From Leptofilum sp041748655 (lineage in GTDB: Bacteria > Chloroflexota > Anaerolineae > Promineifilales > Promineifilaceae), in contig JBGTCV010000105.1 in NCBI GenBank assembly GCA_041748655.1, positions 25,670-89,669 of the forward strand: DNA of 64,000 nucleotides, read 5' to 3'. Shown here one piece after another: positions 26,338-34,806 of this stretch. Under the pieces are notes generated by a model. The model was not told the origin of the DNA. It saw only the letters and a list, made by a program, of their open reading frames with translations, and ran no database searches. The position numbers and the translations under genes are program-made. The first letter of the stretch is position 1. Every line of letters begins with the position of its first letter.

Positions 26338-27648
26338 ATGAGCAATCCGTTTCCTCCGACTGGATTTATGAAAACAAAATCGGCCGTACCGGGGATTGAG
26401 GTGTACATGCCTCGCCCCCCTGAGGAAGACAGCCGTGAGGTGGTCGATTTTCGCTGCCCCCACTGCGACGGGGCCACCGCCTACTGCACCGATGACGGAG
26501 GCCTCACCTGCTCCTTCTGTGGCTACCACGAAGCGCCGCAGGTTGAAGTGGTGGGCAAAGGAGCTGAAGAGTTTGAGTTTACCGTGGAGACGGTGGAACG
26601 GGCCGTCAACGGTTGGGGGCAGGAGCGCAAGGAGCTGGTGTGCAGCAGCTGCGCCAGCCACATTACGCTTTCCACCGAGATGCTCAGCCACACCTGCCCG
26701 TTTTGTGGCTCCAACGCGGTGGTGCAAACCCGTGCCCCGCAGGATGTGCTGCGCCCCCGGTTTTTGGTGCCATTTGCCGTTAGCAGAGACGATTGCCGTC
26801 GGGAAACGGCCGTTTGGCTGCAAAACAGCTGGCTGCTCCCCAAAGATTTACAAAACCTGGCCCGCAGTGCGGAGTACACGCCGATTTACATCCCTTTCTG
26901 GACCTTTGATGCCCGCACTCGGGCCAGCTGGCGCGCCGAAGTACACAACACCGACGCCAACCGCCGCCGCCACTCTGCACCCAACTGGAAATGGGAACGC
27001 CACGCCTTCCTCAAACTTGGTAAGCGCGAAGACAAGGTGTGGGATTGGGAATCCGGCGCAGTGAGCCTCTTTACCGACGACATGCTCGTCAGCGGCAGCA
27101 GCCAGCTCAGCCCCAAGCTGTTGGGGCAGCTGCGCGGCTACCGGCTGGGCGACCTCGTCCCCTATGATCCCACCTTCCTGGCTGGACTCTCCGCCCAGGC
27201 GTATGATGTGGATCTGGAAACTGCCTGGGAACGCGCCCGGCGGCTGATGCGCACCCGCACCAAAGAAGCGTGCCGGAAACAGGCCAGCGCCCAAACGATG
27301 CGCAACTTCAGCATGAATCTGGATTTCAGCGAAGAAAGCTGGCGCTATATTTTGCTGCCGCTTTACCTGGCTACCTACCGCTACGGTGACAAGGTGTTCC
27401 AGGTGATGGTTAACGGGCAGACCGGCACCATCGCCGGGCAGCGCCCCGTGGATTGGAAAAAAGTGGGCTGGACCCTGGCCGCTGCCCTGCTGCCCTTCCT
27501 GCTGTTTGCCCTCACCGCCTCGCTGCTGTTGGCCAACGATGTCGGGATTGGCGGTTTGGTGGGTTTATTGGCCGGCATCAGCCTGATTGCCTGGCTGGTT
27601 TTTGTGATCGATACGCTGCGCAAGGCAGGCAAGATGGCCAGGGCGTAG
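26338..27648 (+). CDS. Double zinc-ribbon membrane protein
   Basis: 436 residues from ATG 26338 (AAAGG upstream). Two zinc ribbons: CPHC/CSFC (C40, C43, C58, C61) and CSSC/CPFC (about 104-127). A middle region contains YTPIYIPFWTFDARTRASWRAE and LLPLYLATYRYGDKVFQVMVNGQTG, followed by two C-terminal membrane helices (about 380-400 and 405-425). This order is that of uncharacterised TFIIB-type-zinc-ribbon proteins sometimes mislabelled as primosomal protein N'. The ribbons should be cytoplasmic and the tail in the membrane. It is paralogous to the next gene. Role unknown. Confidence 0.82.
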   Translation: MSNPFPPTGFMKTKSAVPGIEVYMPRPPEEDSREVVDFRCPHCDGATAYCTDDGGLTCSFCGYHEAPQVEVVGKGAEEFEFTVETVERAVNGWGQERKELVCSSCASHITLSTEMLSHTCPFCGSNAVVQTRAPQDVLRPRFLVPFAVSRDDCRRETAVWLQNSWLLPKDLQNLARSAEYTPIYIPFWTFDARTRASWRAEVHNTDANRRRHSAPNWKWERHAFLKLGKREDKVWDWESGAVSLFTDDMLVSGSSQLSPKLLGQLRGYRLGDLVPYDPTFLAGLSAQAYDVDLETAWERARRLMRTRTKEACRKQASAQTMRNFSMNLDFSEESWRYILLPLYLATYRYGDKVFQVMVNGQTGTIAGQRPVDWKKVGWTLAAALLPFLLFALTASLLLANDVGIGGLVGLLAGISLIAWLVFVIDTLRKAGKMARA

Positions 27649-27689
27649 CAAGGTAACAGGTTGATTTTTACCCGCTGCTTGACACAAAA

Positions 27690-27855
27690 ATAATAGGACA
27701 CAGATGACTCTACTGAATAAAGCCAACGCAGAGGCGCGAAGACGCAGAGAAACGCGAGAAAAAACCTGCGTAAATCTGCGGTTTTCAGTGGACTCACAGA
27801 TGCACACAGATAAAAAGATAAAGCTGTGAAAATCTGTGTTCATCTGTGGCCCATT
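27690..27855. repeat. Dispersed repeat block between the zinc-ribbon paralogues
   Basis: Contains GCAGAGGCGCGAAGACGCAG, AACCTGCGTAAATCTGCGG, CACAGATGCACACAGAT and AATCTGTGTTCATCTGTGG words. It fills nearly all of the 264-base gap and has no open frame of interest. Confidence 0.65.
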
Positions 27856-27912
27856 TTCCTTCTTTCAAATGTGTGCAGGTAACGAGATTTTGATTGATGA
27901 AAGGGTAAGTTG

Positions 27913-29016
27913 ATGGATGAAGTTGAATTGGCTCAAGGTGAAAACTGGATCGAAATCTGGGGAGAGAATTGGGTGCTGGAGGGATGTGCCAGCTGCAATG
28001 GGCTGTTTGTGCTGCCGCCAGAGAAGGTGAGCCAGCGCTGCCCCTTCTGTGGGCGGGCGGCCCTGGCGCAAATGAACCCGACCAATGACCGACCCATTTA
28101 CACCCAGCCGCCGGAGCTGGTGGTGCCGTTTCGTGCGGCGGAGAATGCCCTGCGCCGCAGTGTGAGCCAGTTTGCCAAAGGCGTCTGGCTGGCCCCGGCC
28201 GATCTCAATGAGGCCGCCTTGCTGGGCCGGATGCAGCCAGTTTATTTGCCGATGTGGCTGGTCGATGCCCAGGTGCAGGGGGAGTGGCAGGCGGAGATGG
28301 GCTTCGATTATGAGATTGTGAGCCACCGGGAGCAGTTCCAAAACAGCAGCTGGCAGACAGAGCGGGTGAAGGAGCAGCGGGTGCGCTGGGAGCAGCGACT
28401 GGGACGGCTGAACCGCACCTACGACAACCAGGCGGCCCCGGCGCTGGAAGAACAAGAGCAGGTAGAGGCTAGAATCGGCCGTTTTAACCGCAAGGAGCCC
28501 AAGCCGTTCCACCCCAGCGACCTGACAGGCTCGATTGTGCGCCTGCCCAACCGGCCGCCAGAGGATGCCTGGAATGAAGCATTGATGAGTTTGAAAACGG
28601 CCGTTGCCCAAGATTGCCGTCTGGCCAGTGAAGCCGATCATCTGCGCAGCTTCAAATGGTCCCCCCGCTTTGCCAACCAGCAGTGGACCCAGCTGCTGCT
28701 GCCCCTCTACACCAGCTACTATCTGGACGACGATAACCAGGCCCGGATGGTGCTGCTGCATGGCCAGACGGGCCAGCTGCACGCCCCCAAACGAGCCTCC
28801 ATGAAGCGGGCGCGCCGCGTGGCTGGCGTAATTTTGGCGGTTGCGGCCGTTTTCCTGCTGCTCACGTTGCTGCTGTTGGCGCTGGGCTTGACGGTGGCGG
28901 AAGGGGCGCTGGCCTGGGCCGGGCTGGTTGGCGTGTTGGCGGTGGGTGTGGGCGGAACGGCCGTTATTCCTCCCCTGTATGCCTGGTATGTCAACAGTGT
29001 GGCGGCTAAAACCTGA
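27913..29016 (+). CDS. Single zinc-ribbon membrane protein, paralogue of the preceding gene
   Basis: 367 residues from ATG 27913 (AGGG upstream). One zinc ribbon (C25, C28 and CPFC near 45), then LVVPFRAAENALRRSVSQFAKGVWL and MQPVYLPMWLVDAQVQGEWQAE, which match the same places in the 26338 product (VPFAVSRDDCRRETAVWL; YTPIYIPFWTFDARTRASW). The region WTQLLLPLYTSYYLDDDNQ then GQTGQL and two terminal membrane helices are also shared. It lacks the first ribbon. A charged helical middle (REQFQNSSWQTERVKEQRVR) replaces part of the other protein. Likely product of duplication and possibly a partner; function unknown. Confidence 0.82.
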   Translation: MDEVELAQGENWIEIWGENWVLEGCASCNGLFVLPPEKVSQRCPFCGRAALAQMNPTNDRPIYTQPPELVVPFRAAENALRRSVSQFAKGVWLAPADLNEAALLGRMQPVYLPMWLVDAQVQGEWQAEMGFDYEIVSHREQFQNSSWQTERVKEQRVRWEQRLGRLNRTYDNQAAPALEEQEQVEARIGRFNRKEPKPFHPSDLTGSIVRLPNRPPEDAWNEALMSLKTAVAQDCRLASEADHLRSFKWSPRFANQQWTQLLLPLYTSYYLDDDNQARMVLLHGQTGQLHAPKRASMKRARRVAGVILAVAAVFLLLTLLLLALGLTVAEGALAWAGLVGVLAVGVGGTAVIPPLYAWYVNSVAAKT

Positions 29017-29031
29017 TAATAGAGAGCAAGA

Positions 29032-29135
29032 AAAGAATCAAAGATTACGCAGATTGGATAGATGTTGTCTGCGCAATCTGTTGATAAAAATCCTCTTTGC
29101 GGCCTCTGCTTCTTTGCGTTCTTTGCGTTGAATTA
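29032..29135. repeat. Dispersed 'CTGCG/TTTGCG' repeat
   Basis: AAAGATTACGCAGATTGG, TCTGCGCAATCTG, then CTCTGCTTCTTTGCGTTC and TTTGCGTTG. Its two halves match those of the copy inside the helicase gene at 1568-1680. It occupies the convergent gap between the zinc-ribbon and SDR genes. Confidence 0.65.
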
Positions 29136-30017
29136 TTAGCCGAGCACTGGCTGCTTGATGGTGCGGCGCGTGACCTGCATCAGTTCTTCAATAGCGTTCC
29201 AATTGTGCGTATAGGCCGATGAGTTCACGATATGCGTGGGATCATCAAAATATTTACCGGTTGTCTGGGCCAGCTCAGGTGCAAGCGCCAGGTAGGTGTA
29301 GGTTTGGGCCATCTCTTCGGGCGTGATGGCAATCTGGCTTTTGAGAGCATACATTTTGCGCAATAGGACGGGTAAATGAGGGTAGCGCTCGTCCACATCA
29401 ATCCGCACGTTGGTGACGCGGATAGCATTGACGGTTACGGCCGTATCTGCCAACAGCTTCGCCAGCCAATAGGTATACATTACCTGCGCCTGCTTGGATT
29501 GGTAGTACGCTTTTTGCACGCTGAACCGGTGCTCCCGAAACTCCGGATCGGCCAGATTGACCTTCAGGAAGGGGGACATCACCAACCCTTTGGAGGAGAT
29601 CGTGAGGATTCGCCCCTGCTCGCTCCGTTTCAGCGCGTCCAGCAGCAAATCCGTCAGCAAAACCGGGCCGACGTGGTTGGTGGCCCATACCTTCTCCACC
29701 CCCTCCTCCGTAAACTTAATCTGCGTCTGTCGCATGTCAAAAGCGGCCGCATTTTGGATCAGCACGTCCAGCACGGGGTACTTTGCCAAAAACGCCTGGG
29801 CAAAGGCGCGAATCGATGATTGCAGCGACATATCCAGCAGCATCAGCTCTACGGCGTTGCTGTTGGCCTGCTGGCGAATATCGGCCAGGGCGGCTTCCCC
29901 GCGCTGCTGGCTGCGGCAGGCGATGATTACTTTGTGCCCCTGCTGGGCAATTTGCACGGCGGCGGCTTTGCCAATGCCCGAGTTGCCGCCGGTGATGATG
30001 CATACTTTTTGTTTCAT
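29136..30017 (-). CDS. Short-chain dehydrogenase/reductase
   Basis: 293 residues. VCIITGGNSGIGKAAAVQIA gives the TGxxxGIG cofactor site, RSQQRGEAAL suggests NADP preference, LIQNAAAF is the NAG-type motif, ILTISSKG carries the catalytic Ser and YYQSK the Tyr-Lys pair. It resembles the retinol-dehydrogenase/WW-oxidoreductase-like SDR group. Ribosome site GAGGAA before ATG. It lies 74 bases after a TetR regulator gene on the same strand, with a perfect hairpin between, and is probably controlled by it. Confidence 0.9.
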   Translation of the reverse strand: MKQKVCIITGGNSGIGKAAAVQIAQQGHKVIIACRSQQRGEAALADIRQQANSNAVELMLLDMSLQSSIRAFAQAFLAKYPVLDVLIQNAAAFDMRQTQIKFTEEGVEKVWATNHVGPVLLTDLLLDALKRSEQGRILTISSKGLVMSPFLKVNLADPEFREHRFSVQKAYYQSKQAQVMYTYWLAKLLADTAVTVNAIRVTNVRIDVDERYPHLPVLLRKMYALKSQIAITPEEMAQTYTYLALAPELAQTTGKYFDDPTHIVNSSAYTHNWNAIEELMQVTRRTIKQPVLG

Positions 30018-30035
30018 GTTGATTGTTCCTCGTTT

Positions 30036-30091
30036 ATTTCCCCGGAAACTGCGCTTTAGGGTTTGATCTTGCTTGAAGTTTCCGGGGAAAT
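30036..30091. repeat. Perfect 15-bp inverted repeat between tetR and SDR gene
   Basis: ATTTCCCCGGAAACT at 30036-30050 and its exact complement at 30077-30091, 26-base loop. It starts immediately after the TetR stop codon. No T tract follows, so it may be an mRNA-stabilising hairpin, an operator or a leaky terminator. Confidence 0.7.
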
Positions 30092-30733
30092 TTAAGCTGT
30101 TCCCAGCCCGGCTTCTAAAATTTGCAGAACCTGGTCAAATAAATGGGCTGCTTCGGCCGTTTCAAAGAGGGAACGGCCGTCTGCCAGTTCATCCCCCTGC
30201 TGTAACCGTTTAAGCAGATACCCGCCTAATTCCGAAAAAATGACGTTGAACAGAAACGCCGCCAGATCGGAATCGATTTTGGGATCGATCTCCCCCCTGG
30301 CCTGGCCCTGCTCCACCAGCTGCCGAAAAAAAACGGCCGCACCAACCCTGGCCTGTTCTTGCAACGCCGCAGGCAGCGCCCCGCTGCGCACCGCCCGGTA
30401 CCCAACCTGGCTGAGCTGGGGCCGGGCCAGCTCAAACTTGATGCCCGCCTCGCTGAGCCAGCGAATGTAGGCAAAGATCCCCATTTGGGGATCGGGCGGA
30501 TTGCTGCCCAAAAATTGGGCTTTGGCCTCTGCGCCCAGCGTGAGCAGGTAGGTGTACAAATCTTCTTTGTTCTCGAAGTATTGGTAAAAGCTGCCCTTGG
30601 CGATGCCCGCCTGCGCCACAATCCGCGAAATGGAAGCGGTGTCGTAATCGTTGTGGGCAAATTCGGCCAGCGCCAGATCGATGATGCGCTGGCGTTTGTC
30701 TTCGGGCAGGTTGAAAAAAGTCTCTTTGGGCAT
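30092..30733 (-). CDS. TetR/AcrR-family transcriptional repressor
   Basis: 213 residues. The N-terminal helix-turn-helix region reads RQRIIDLALAEFAHNDYDTASISRIVAQAGIAKGSFYQYFENKEDLYTYLL, the classic TetR pattern (residues 12-62). The rest is a helical ligand-binding domain with no recognisable specificity. Its promoter (30794-30822) is overlapped at the downstream side by a long palindrome (30761-30795), so it most likely represses itself and the downstream SDR gene. Confidence 0.93.
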   Translation of the reverse strand: MPKETFFNLPEDKRQRIIDLALAEFAHNDYDTASISRIVAQAGIAKGSFYQYFENKEDLYTYLLTLGAEAKAQFLGSNPPDPQMGIFAYIRWLSEAGIKFELARPQLSQVGYRAVRSGALPAALQEQARVGAAVFFRQLVEQGQARGEIDPKIDSDLAAFLFNVIFSELGGYLLKRLQQGDELADGRSLFETAEAAHLFDQVLQILEAGLGTA

Positions 30734-30760
30734 CCAGTAGTCGTTTCCTTACTATTTCAA

Positions 30761-30795
30761 TGTGACCGCACGGTCATATGACCGACTGGTCACAT
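30761..30795. promoter_or_regulatory. TetR operator palindrome
   Basis: TGTGACC...CGGTCATATGACCG...GGTCACA: outer arms TGTGACC/GGTCACA and inner arms CGGTCAT/ATGACCG. It covers the expected transcription start of the TetR gene. Confidence 0.8.
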
Positions 30796-30822
30796 TATAC
30801 AGAACGGCCGTTTCCCTGTCAA
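30794..30822 (-). promoter_or_regulatory. Consensus promoter of the TetR gene
   Basis: On the - strand: TTGACA (30817-30822), a 17-base spacer, TATAAT (30794-30799). Both hexamers are perfect. The spacer contains an AACGGCCGTT palindrome. Confidence 0.88.
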
Positions 30823-30849
30823 GCCCGCTGCCCCGAAACCATCCACTAG

Positions 30850-30924
30850 ATGTCATCCTGGTGGTATGACATTTGTCAACAGTTGTTGAAACGGATTGAC
30901 GCCCCTACTTACCGTTTGTATAAT
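30850..30924 (+). promoter_or_regulatory. Promoter and inverted repeat upstream of the MerR-type gene
   Basis: TTGACG (30896-30901), 17-base spacer, TATAAT (30919-30924). Upstream lies ATGTCAT (30850-30856) and ATGACAT (30866-30872), seven-base arms with a nine-base spacer, a candidate regulator site at about -85 to -62. Confidence 0.82.
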
Positions 30925-30985
30925 CGGCCAGATTGCTTAGATTTACATAGATTTATACTGTTTTACGACCATTTTAGGCAGGTTT

Positions 30986-31618
30986 ATGAACGAGTTGCTT
31001 CCCGAAACTGAGGAATGGGTGACGCTGGCAAGAGCGGCTGCCCTGCTGGGAATTCACAGCACCACGCTGCGGCGCTGGGCCGATGGTGGGCAGATTCCGT
31101 TTATGCTGACGCCAGGCGGACATCGCCGTTTTGCCCTGTCAGATCTGAACCAGTTTGCCAACGGGCGACGCCAGGGGCAGATGCCCGGCAGTATCGAGCA
31201 GCTGTGGGCCGAAAATGCGATGACGCAAACCCGCCAGGCGATCACCGCCCATAAAGATGAAACCTGGATGGCACGGTATGATGAACCGGTGCGAGAGCAG
31301 CATCGGCTGCTGGGCCGTCGGCTGATGGGTTTGACGCTGCAATACATTTCTGATCCAGAGAGCAATGGCAGCTTGCTTAAACAGGCCGAAGAGATTGGTC
31401 GGCAATACGGCCGTCTCTCGCTCCAGTCCAATTTGCCACTGACCCAGGCCCTGCACGCCACCCTGCTGTTTCGGGATATGCTGGTAGATACGGCGTTCCA
31501 GCTGCCCAGCACCGTCTCCATCAAGCCAGAGGCCAATCTGCGGCTGATGCACCGCATCAATAAACTGCTGAATGTGGTGCATCTGGCCATTGCCCATGTT
31601 TACGAACAACAGCCGTAA
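30986..31618 (+). CDS. MerR/BldC-type HTH protein with C-terminal sensor-like domain
   Basis: 210 residues. Residues 10-60 carry a MerR-like winged helix (WVTLARAAALLGIHSTTLRRWADGG, GGHRRFALSDLNQF). Residues about 105-205 form a helical domain (HRLLGRRLMGLTLQYI, EEIGRQYGRLSLQSNLPLTQALHATLLFRDML) like the RsbR N-terminal/non-haem globin-like sensor domains. It may sense stress or a small ligand and bind DNA. Strong promoter at 30896-30924. The following haem gene is on the same strand, 115 bases on, and could be its target. Confidence 0.83.
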   Translation: MNELLPETEEWVTLARAAALLGIHSTTLRRWADGGQIPFMLTPGGHRRFALSDLNQFANGRRQGQMPGSIEQLWAENAMTQTRQAITAHKDETWMARYDEPVREQHRLLGRRLMGLTLQYISDPESNGSLLKQAEEIGRQYGRLSLQSNLPLTQALHATLLFRDMLVDTAFQLPSTVSIKPEANLRLMHRINKLLNVVHLAIAHVYEQQP

Positions 31619-31733
31619 AACAGACCCTTTCGATAATTTGTAGCGCAACTGTATAGCGGTTTTTTATAAAAAGCGGCGGCTGGATAACGGCCGTTTCTTA
31701 CGCTTGCCTGTTTATTTCAAGGATATTGATAAG

Positions 31734-33176
31734 ATGAATCAGCCCAATACCAAAATTGTGATTATTGGCGGCGGCATTTCTGGCCTGTCCACTGCTTACT
31801 ATCTGCAAAAAGAGGCCAAACGACTCAATTGGGCCATCCATACCACCGTGGTGGAAAAAGAAGCCCAGCTGGGCGGCAAGATTGCCACCCAGTGCCAGGA
31901 TGGCTTCATTTTTGAAGGTGGTCCGGAATCTTTTGTGACGCGCAAGCCGGAAGCGTGGGAACTGTGCCAGGAGCTGGGGCTGCAAGAGCGCCTCGTCGGC
32001 ACGGCCAGTTCGGGCAAAAATTATGTGCTGCGCAACGGCCGTCCCGCCATTGTGCCGTCTGGGCCAGGGAGCTTCCTGTCTACGCCGCTGCTTTCTGCCA
32101 AAGGCAAGCTGCGGCTGCTGAAGGAGCCATTTGTGCCAGGGCGCAGTGACCCGGCAGATGAGTCGCTGGGCAGCTTTTTGCGCCGTCGCCTGGGGGACGA
32201 GATGGTGGATAACATCGTCAAGCCCGCCATCGGCAGCGTCTATCTGGGGGATGTAGACGCCATGAGCGTGCAGGTGTCGTTTGGTCGTTTTGCCGAGATG
32301 GAGCAGGCGCATGGCAGCGTGGTGAAAGGGATGTTTGCCCTGATGAAAGAAAAGCGGGCCGAGCGCAAAGCGTCTGGCGAGGCCCGCCCGCCGAAAAAGC
32401 CTGCTTTTGCCACCTTACAAGGCGGCCTGATGGAGCTGATAAACACGCTGGCGGAGCAGATTGAGGGGGAGATTTTGCTGGAAACGGCCGTTTCCGCCCT
32501 GCAACACAATCCCAACAATGCCCAACCGTATGTGCTGGAACTGAGTAACGGCCGTTCTCTGCGTGCTGATGTTGTGGTATTGGCTACGCCTACCTTTGTG
32601 ATGGCCGATTTGCTGGACGGGGTGGTGGAAACGGCCGTTGCCGAACAGCTTCGCGCCATCCCCTACAACCCTGTTACCACCGTCAATGTCGCCTTTAACC
32701 GCAGCGAAATCGACGATCCGTTTGACGGGTTTGGTGTGGTGGTGCCAGACAACGAAGCGTCCCAACTGCTGGCTGTCGAAGGGATGTCGGCCAAGTTCCC
32801 CCACCGCGCCCCGGCCGAGCAGTTTGTGCTGCGCGCCTTTGTCGGTGGGCAAAAGCAGCCAGAGTTGGCCAGCCTGCCCGATGCGGGGCTGATCAGTCTG
32901 GTGCGGCAAGAGCTGACCCAAATCTTTGGCATCAGCGCCCAGCCGACGCAGATTCACATTCAGCGCTGGCTGCCTGCCAATCCGCAGCCTCCGGTTGGCC
33001 ATCTGGCGATGATTGCCGCTGTCGAAACATCGCTGGCGGCTCAACTGCCGGGGCTGTACCTTACCGGCGCAGGGCTGCGCGGCCAGGGCATCCCCGACTG
33101 CATCCGCCAATCCCGCAACCTGGTTGAGCAAATCGTGGCAGATTTACAACCCAAAGGTGAATCAGTTAACGTCTAG
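31734..33176 (+). CDS. hemY: Protoporphyrinogen oxidase, oxygen-dependent type
   Basis: 480 residues from ATG 31734 (AAGGA 10 bases upstream; a longer TTG reading begins at 31704). It catalyses oxidation of protoporphyrinogen IX (or coproporphyrinogen III in the coproporphyrin route) in haem synthesis. Evidence: FAD-binding IIGGGISGLSTAYYLQ, VVEKEAQLGGKIAT, DGFIFEGGPESFVTRKPEA, the VLATPTFVMADLL segment, and the terminal LYLTGAGLRGQGIPDCIRQSR flavin-contact motif. Full length for the family (named hemG or hemY in different systems). The region is dense in ACGGCCGT copies (five within this gene). A decayed copy of its 3' part lies at 34807-35103. No other haem gene is present in the window, but the protoglobin at 10508 would use haem. 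Confidence 0.93.
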   Translation: MNQPNTKIVIIGGGISGLSTAYYLQKEAKRLNWAIHTTVVEKEAQLGGKIATQCQDGFIFEGGPESFVTRKPEAWELCQELGLQERLVGTASSGKNYVLRNGRPAIVPSGPGSFLSTPLLSAKGKLRLLKEPFVPGRSDPADESLGSFLRRRLGDEMVDNIVKPAIGSVYLGDVDAMSVQVSFGRFAEMEQAHGSVVKGMFALMKEKRAERKASGEARPPKKPAFATLQGGLMELINTLAEQIEGEILLETAVSALQHNPNNAQPYVLELSNGRSLRADVVVLATPTFVMADLLDGVVETAVAEQLRAIPYNPVTTVNVAFNRSEIDDPFDGFGVVVPDNEASQLLAVEGMSAKFPHRAPAEQFVLRAFVGGQKQPELASLPDAGLISLVRQELTQIFGISAQPTQIHIQRWLPANPQPPVGHLAMIAAVETSLAAQLPGLYLTGAGLRGQGIPDCIRQSRNLVEQIVADLQPKGESVNV

Positions 33177-33232
33177 TCGCGATACCGCTCCCTGTCATGC
33201 TGAACGCAGTGAAGCATCCCTACTACCAGGCA

Positions 33233-33294
33233 GTGCCAGGCAAGGGGCAGATAGGCTCTGGTCAACCAAACTGGTTTTGCCCCTTGCCTGGCAC
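33233..33294. repeat. 17-bp inverted repeat
   Basis: GTGCCAGGCAAGGGGCA (33233-33249) and its exact complement (33278-33294). Preceded at 33194 by TGTCATGCTGAACGCAGTGA, a REP-like word also seen around 36978. Lies between convergent genes and could terminate hemY. Confidence 0.65.
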
Positions 33295-33319
33295 TACGAG
33301 GATTGGAATCCTCGGCTAC

Positions 33320-33736
33320 TTAAAGTTGCTTGAGGGTTTTGGCTGCGGTTTTGGCGACGGATTTACGGCCGTCGCCGCTCAATCGTTCCAGGTGAGGGAT
33401 TAACCAGTATTGCAGTTCTGGGTCATCTTTGGCCCAGTCGCCGAGCGTTTTCATCGTCTGGTTGAGGACAATCCAGTCAGTGTGGTGGGCCAGATTGTGT
33501 TTGAGCACTGCTTCCGCCTGCTGGCGCTGCGTTGGGAACATGAGCGGGGCCAGCGTTTGAAATAAATCCGCCAGCGTCCACTGTGCCGACGCCTGATCCA
33601 GCCCGGCGATCTCCGTCAGGAAGCCGTCGATGAGGGGAACCAACCATTCTGGTTTTTCGCGGGAGATGTGCTTGAGGGCACTTGAGGTACGCAGCCGCAC
33701 CACGGCGTCGTCGCTCTGGTAGCAGGCATACAGCAC
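33320..33736 (-). CDS. HEAT-like repeat protein, probably frameshifted at its 5' end
   Basis: 138 residues as read from GTG 33736: VRLRTSSALKHISREKPEWLVPLIDGFLTEIA, then TLADLFQTLAPLMFPTQRQQAEAVL and a helical end with GDGRKSVAKTAAKTLKQL. These are paired helices of HEAT type. An ATG at 33793-33795 opens a second frame reading MSSFSQLFEMVVGKRPLSLE that leads up to this start but is out of phase with it, and the switch falls at an AACGGCCGTT copy. The gene may therefore be an intact short protein or a gene with a one- or two-base indel. Function unknown. Confidence 0.55.
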   Translation of the reverse strand: MLYACYQSDDAVVRLRTSSALKHISREKPEWLVPLIDGFLTEIAGLDQASAQWTLADLFQTLAPLMFPTQRQQAEAVLKHNLAHHTDWIVLNQTMKTLGDWAKDDPELQYWLIPHLERLSGDGRKSVAKTAAKTLKQL

Positions 33737-33818
33737 TCTAGGGACAACGGCCGTTTCCCAACCACCATCTCAAATAACTGACTGAACGAAGACATTGTAA
33801 ACGAAAAACGGCCGTCTC

Positions 33819-34616
33819 TCAATCCACCAACTTCCCCGCCTGGGCCAGCAGCCACTGCTCTATCTCGGGAATATTTTCACTCAGCCGGGCCGCCGCCACG
33901 ATGGGTAGCCAACGGCCGTATTCCTCCCGACCTCCTGGACGCAGCCGAAAGTAGTGGCGCAGATAAACCCCATGAAACAGCCGCACCATCAGCTTTTCTA
34001 CTGCGTTTTGGGTTTGGGCGGTGGCCGCTGCCCCCAGCGCCAAAATGGAGGACCGCGCCAGGTCGGCCAACGGATTGCCGCGCGTGGCGTCGATCCAGTC
34101 GATGACAACTTCCCCCTGCGGCGTGGTTAACACATTGCCCGGATGAAAATCCCCGTGGCAAATCGCCGCGCCATCGGGCATTGTTTCCAGCGCAGCCAGC
34201 GCTTTGGTCCGCAATGCCTCTGGCAAGGCTTGGGCACCGTTCAATTTTCGCACCAGCCGCTGGCGCTGGTCTGGAATCTCCAGCCGCAGTGGATTGGCGT
34301 GCATCTCCACATGCAGCCCCGCCATGCGCCGGGCATAGCGAACAATGGTCCACGGTTTCTGCGGCATCACTTCCCATAATGCAACGCCCGTCACGCGCTC
34401 ATAGATGAGACCGGTACGGCCGTTTACCTGCACCATCTCCCCCACGGCAGGCACGGGCAGGCCGCTGGCATGAACCGCCTGCCCAATTTTAGCCTCGTAC
34501 GCAATGCTCTCCCGGCCAAACCAATCGTGAAACAGCTTAAGAATGTGCCCTTCGTCCCAGGCATAAATTTCGGCGGTACGGCCGTAAGCAATGGGGGAAC
34601 CAATATCTTTATCCAT
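33819..34616 (-). CDS. Aminoglycoside phosphotransferase-fold kinase
   Basis: 265 residues from ATG 34614-34616, chosen because AGGTGG lies upstream and the longer open frame would run antisense through a hemY fragment. The text GRTAEIYAWDEGHILKLF is the nucleotide-binding start of APH-fold kinases, ICHGDFHPGNVL is the catalytic loop (HxDxxxxN) and VVIDWIDATRGNPLADLARS the metal-binding D. Members phosphorylate antibiotics, sugars, choline or homoserine; nothing here shows which. The C-terminus is a helical substrate domain. No resistance context is seen. Confidence 0.85.
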   Translation of the reverse strand: MDKDIGSPIAYGRTAEIYAWDEGHILKLFHDWFGRESIAYEAKIGQAVHASGLPVPAVGEMVQVNGRTGLIYERVTGVALWEVMPQKPWTIVRYARRMAGLHVEMHANPLRLEIPDQRQRLVRKLNGAQALPEALRTKALAALETMPDGAAICHGDFHPGNVLTTPQGEVVIDWIDATRGNPLADLARSSILALGAAATAQTQNAVEKLMVRLFHGVYLRHYFRLRPGGREEYGRWLPIVAAARLSENIPEIEQWLLAQAGKLVD

Positions 34617-34806
34617 GTGCCACCTACCTGTCGCTGCAAAACTGACCAAACCGGGCCATTGTAAACGAAAAACGATCATCTCCCCACTGACCAAGCCACC
34701 ACCCGTAAGAACGTTCCCTTCATGACAGCCATTACTTACCGCAAAATAGAGTGGAGAACGGCCGTTACGCCACAACACATTGTTGTTCGGTGGGATTGAG
34801 GCGGAA

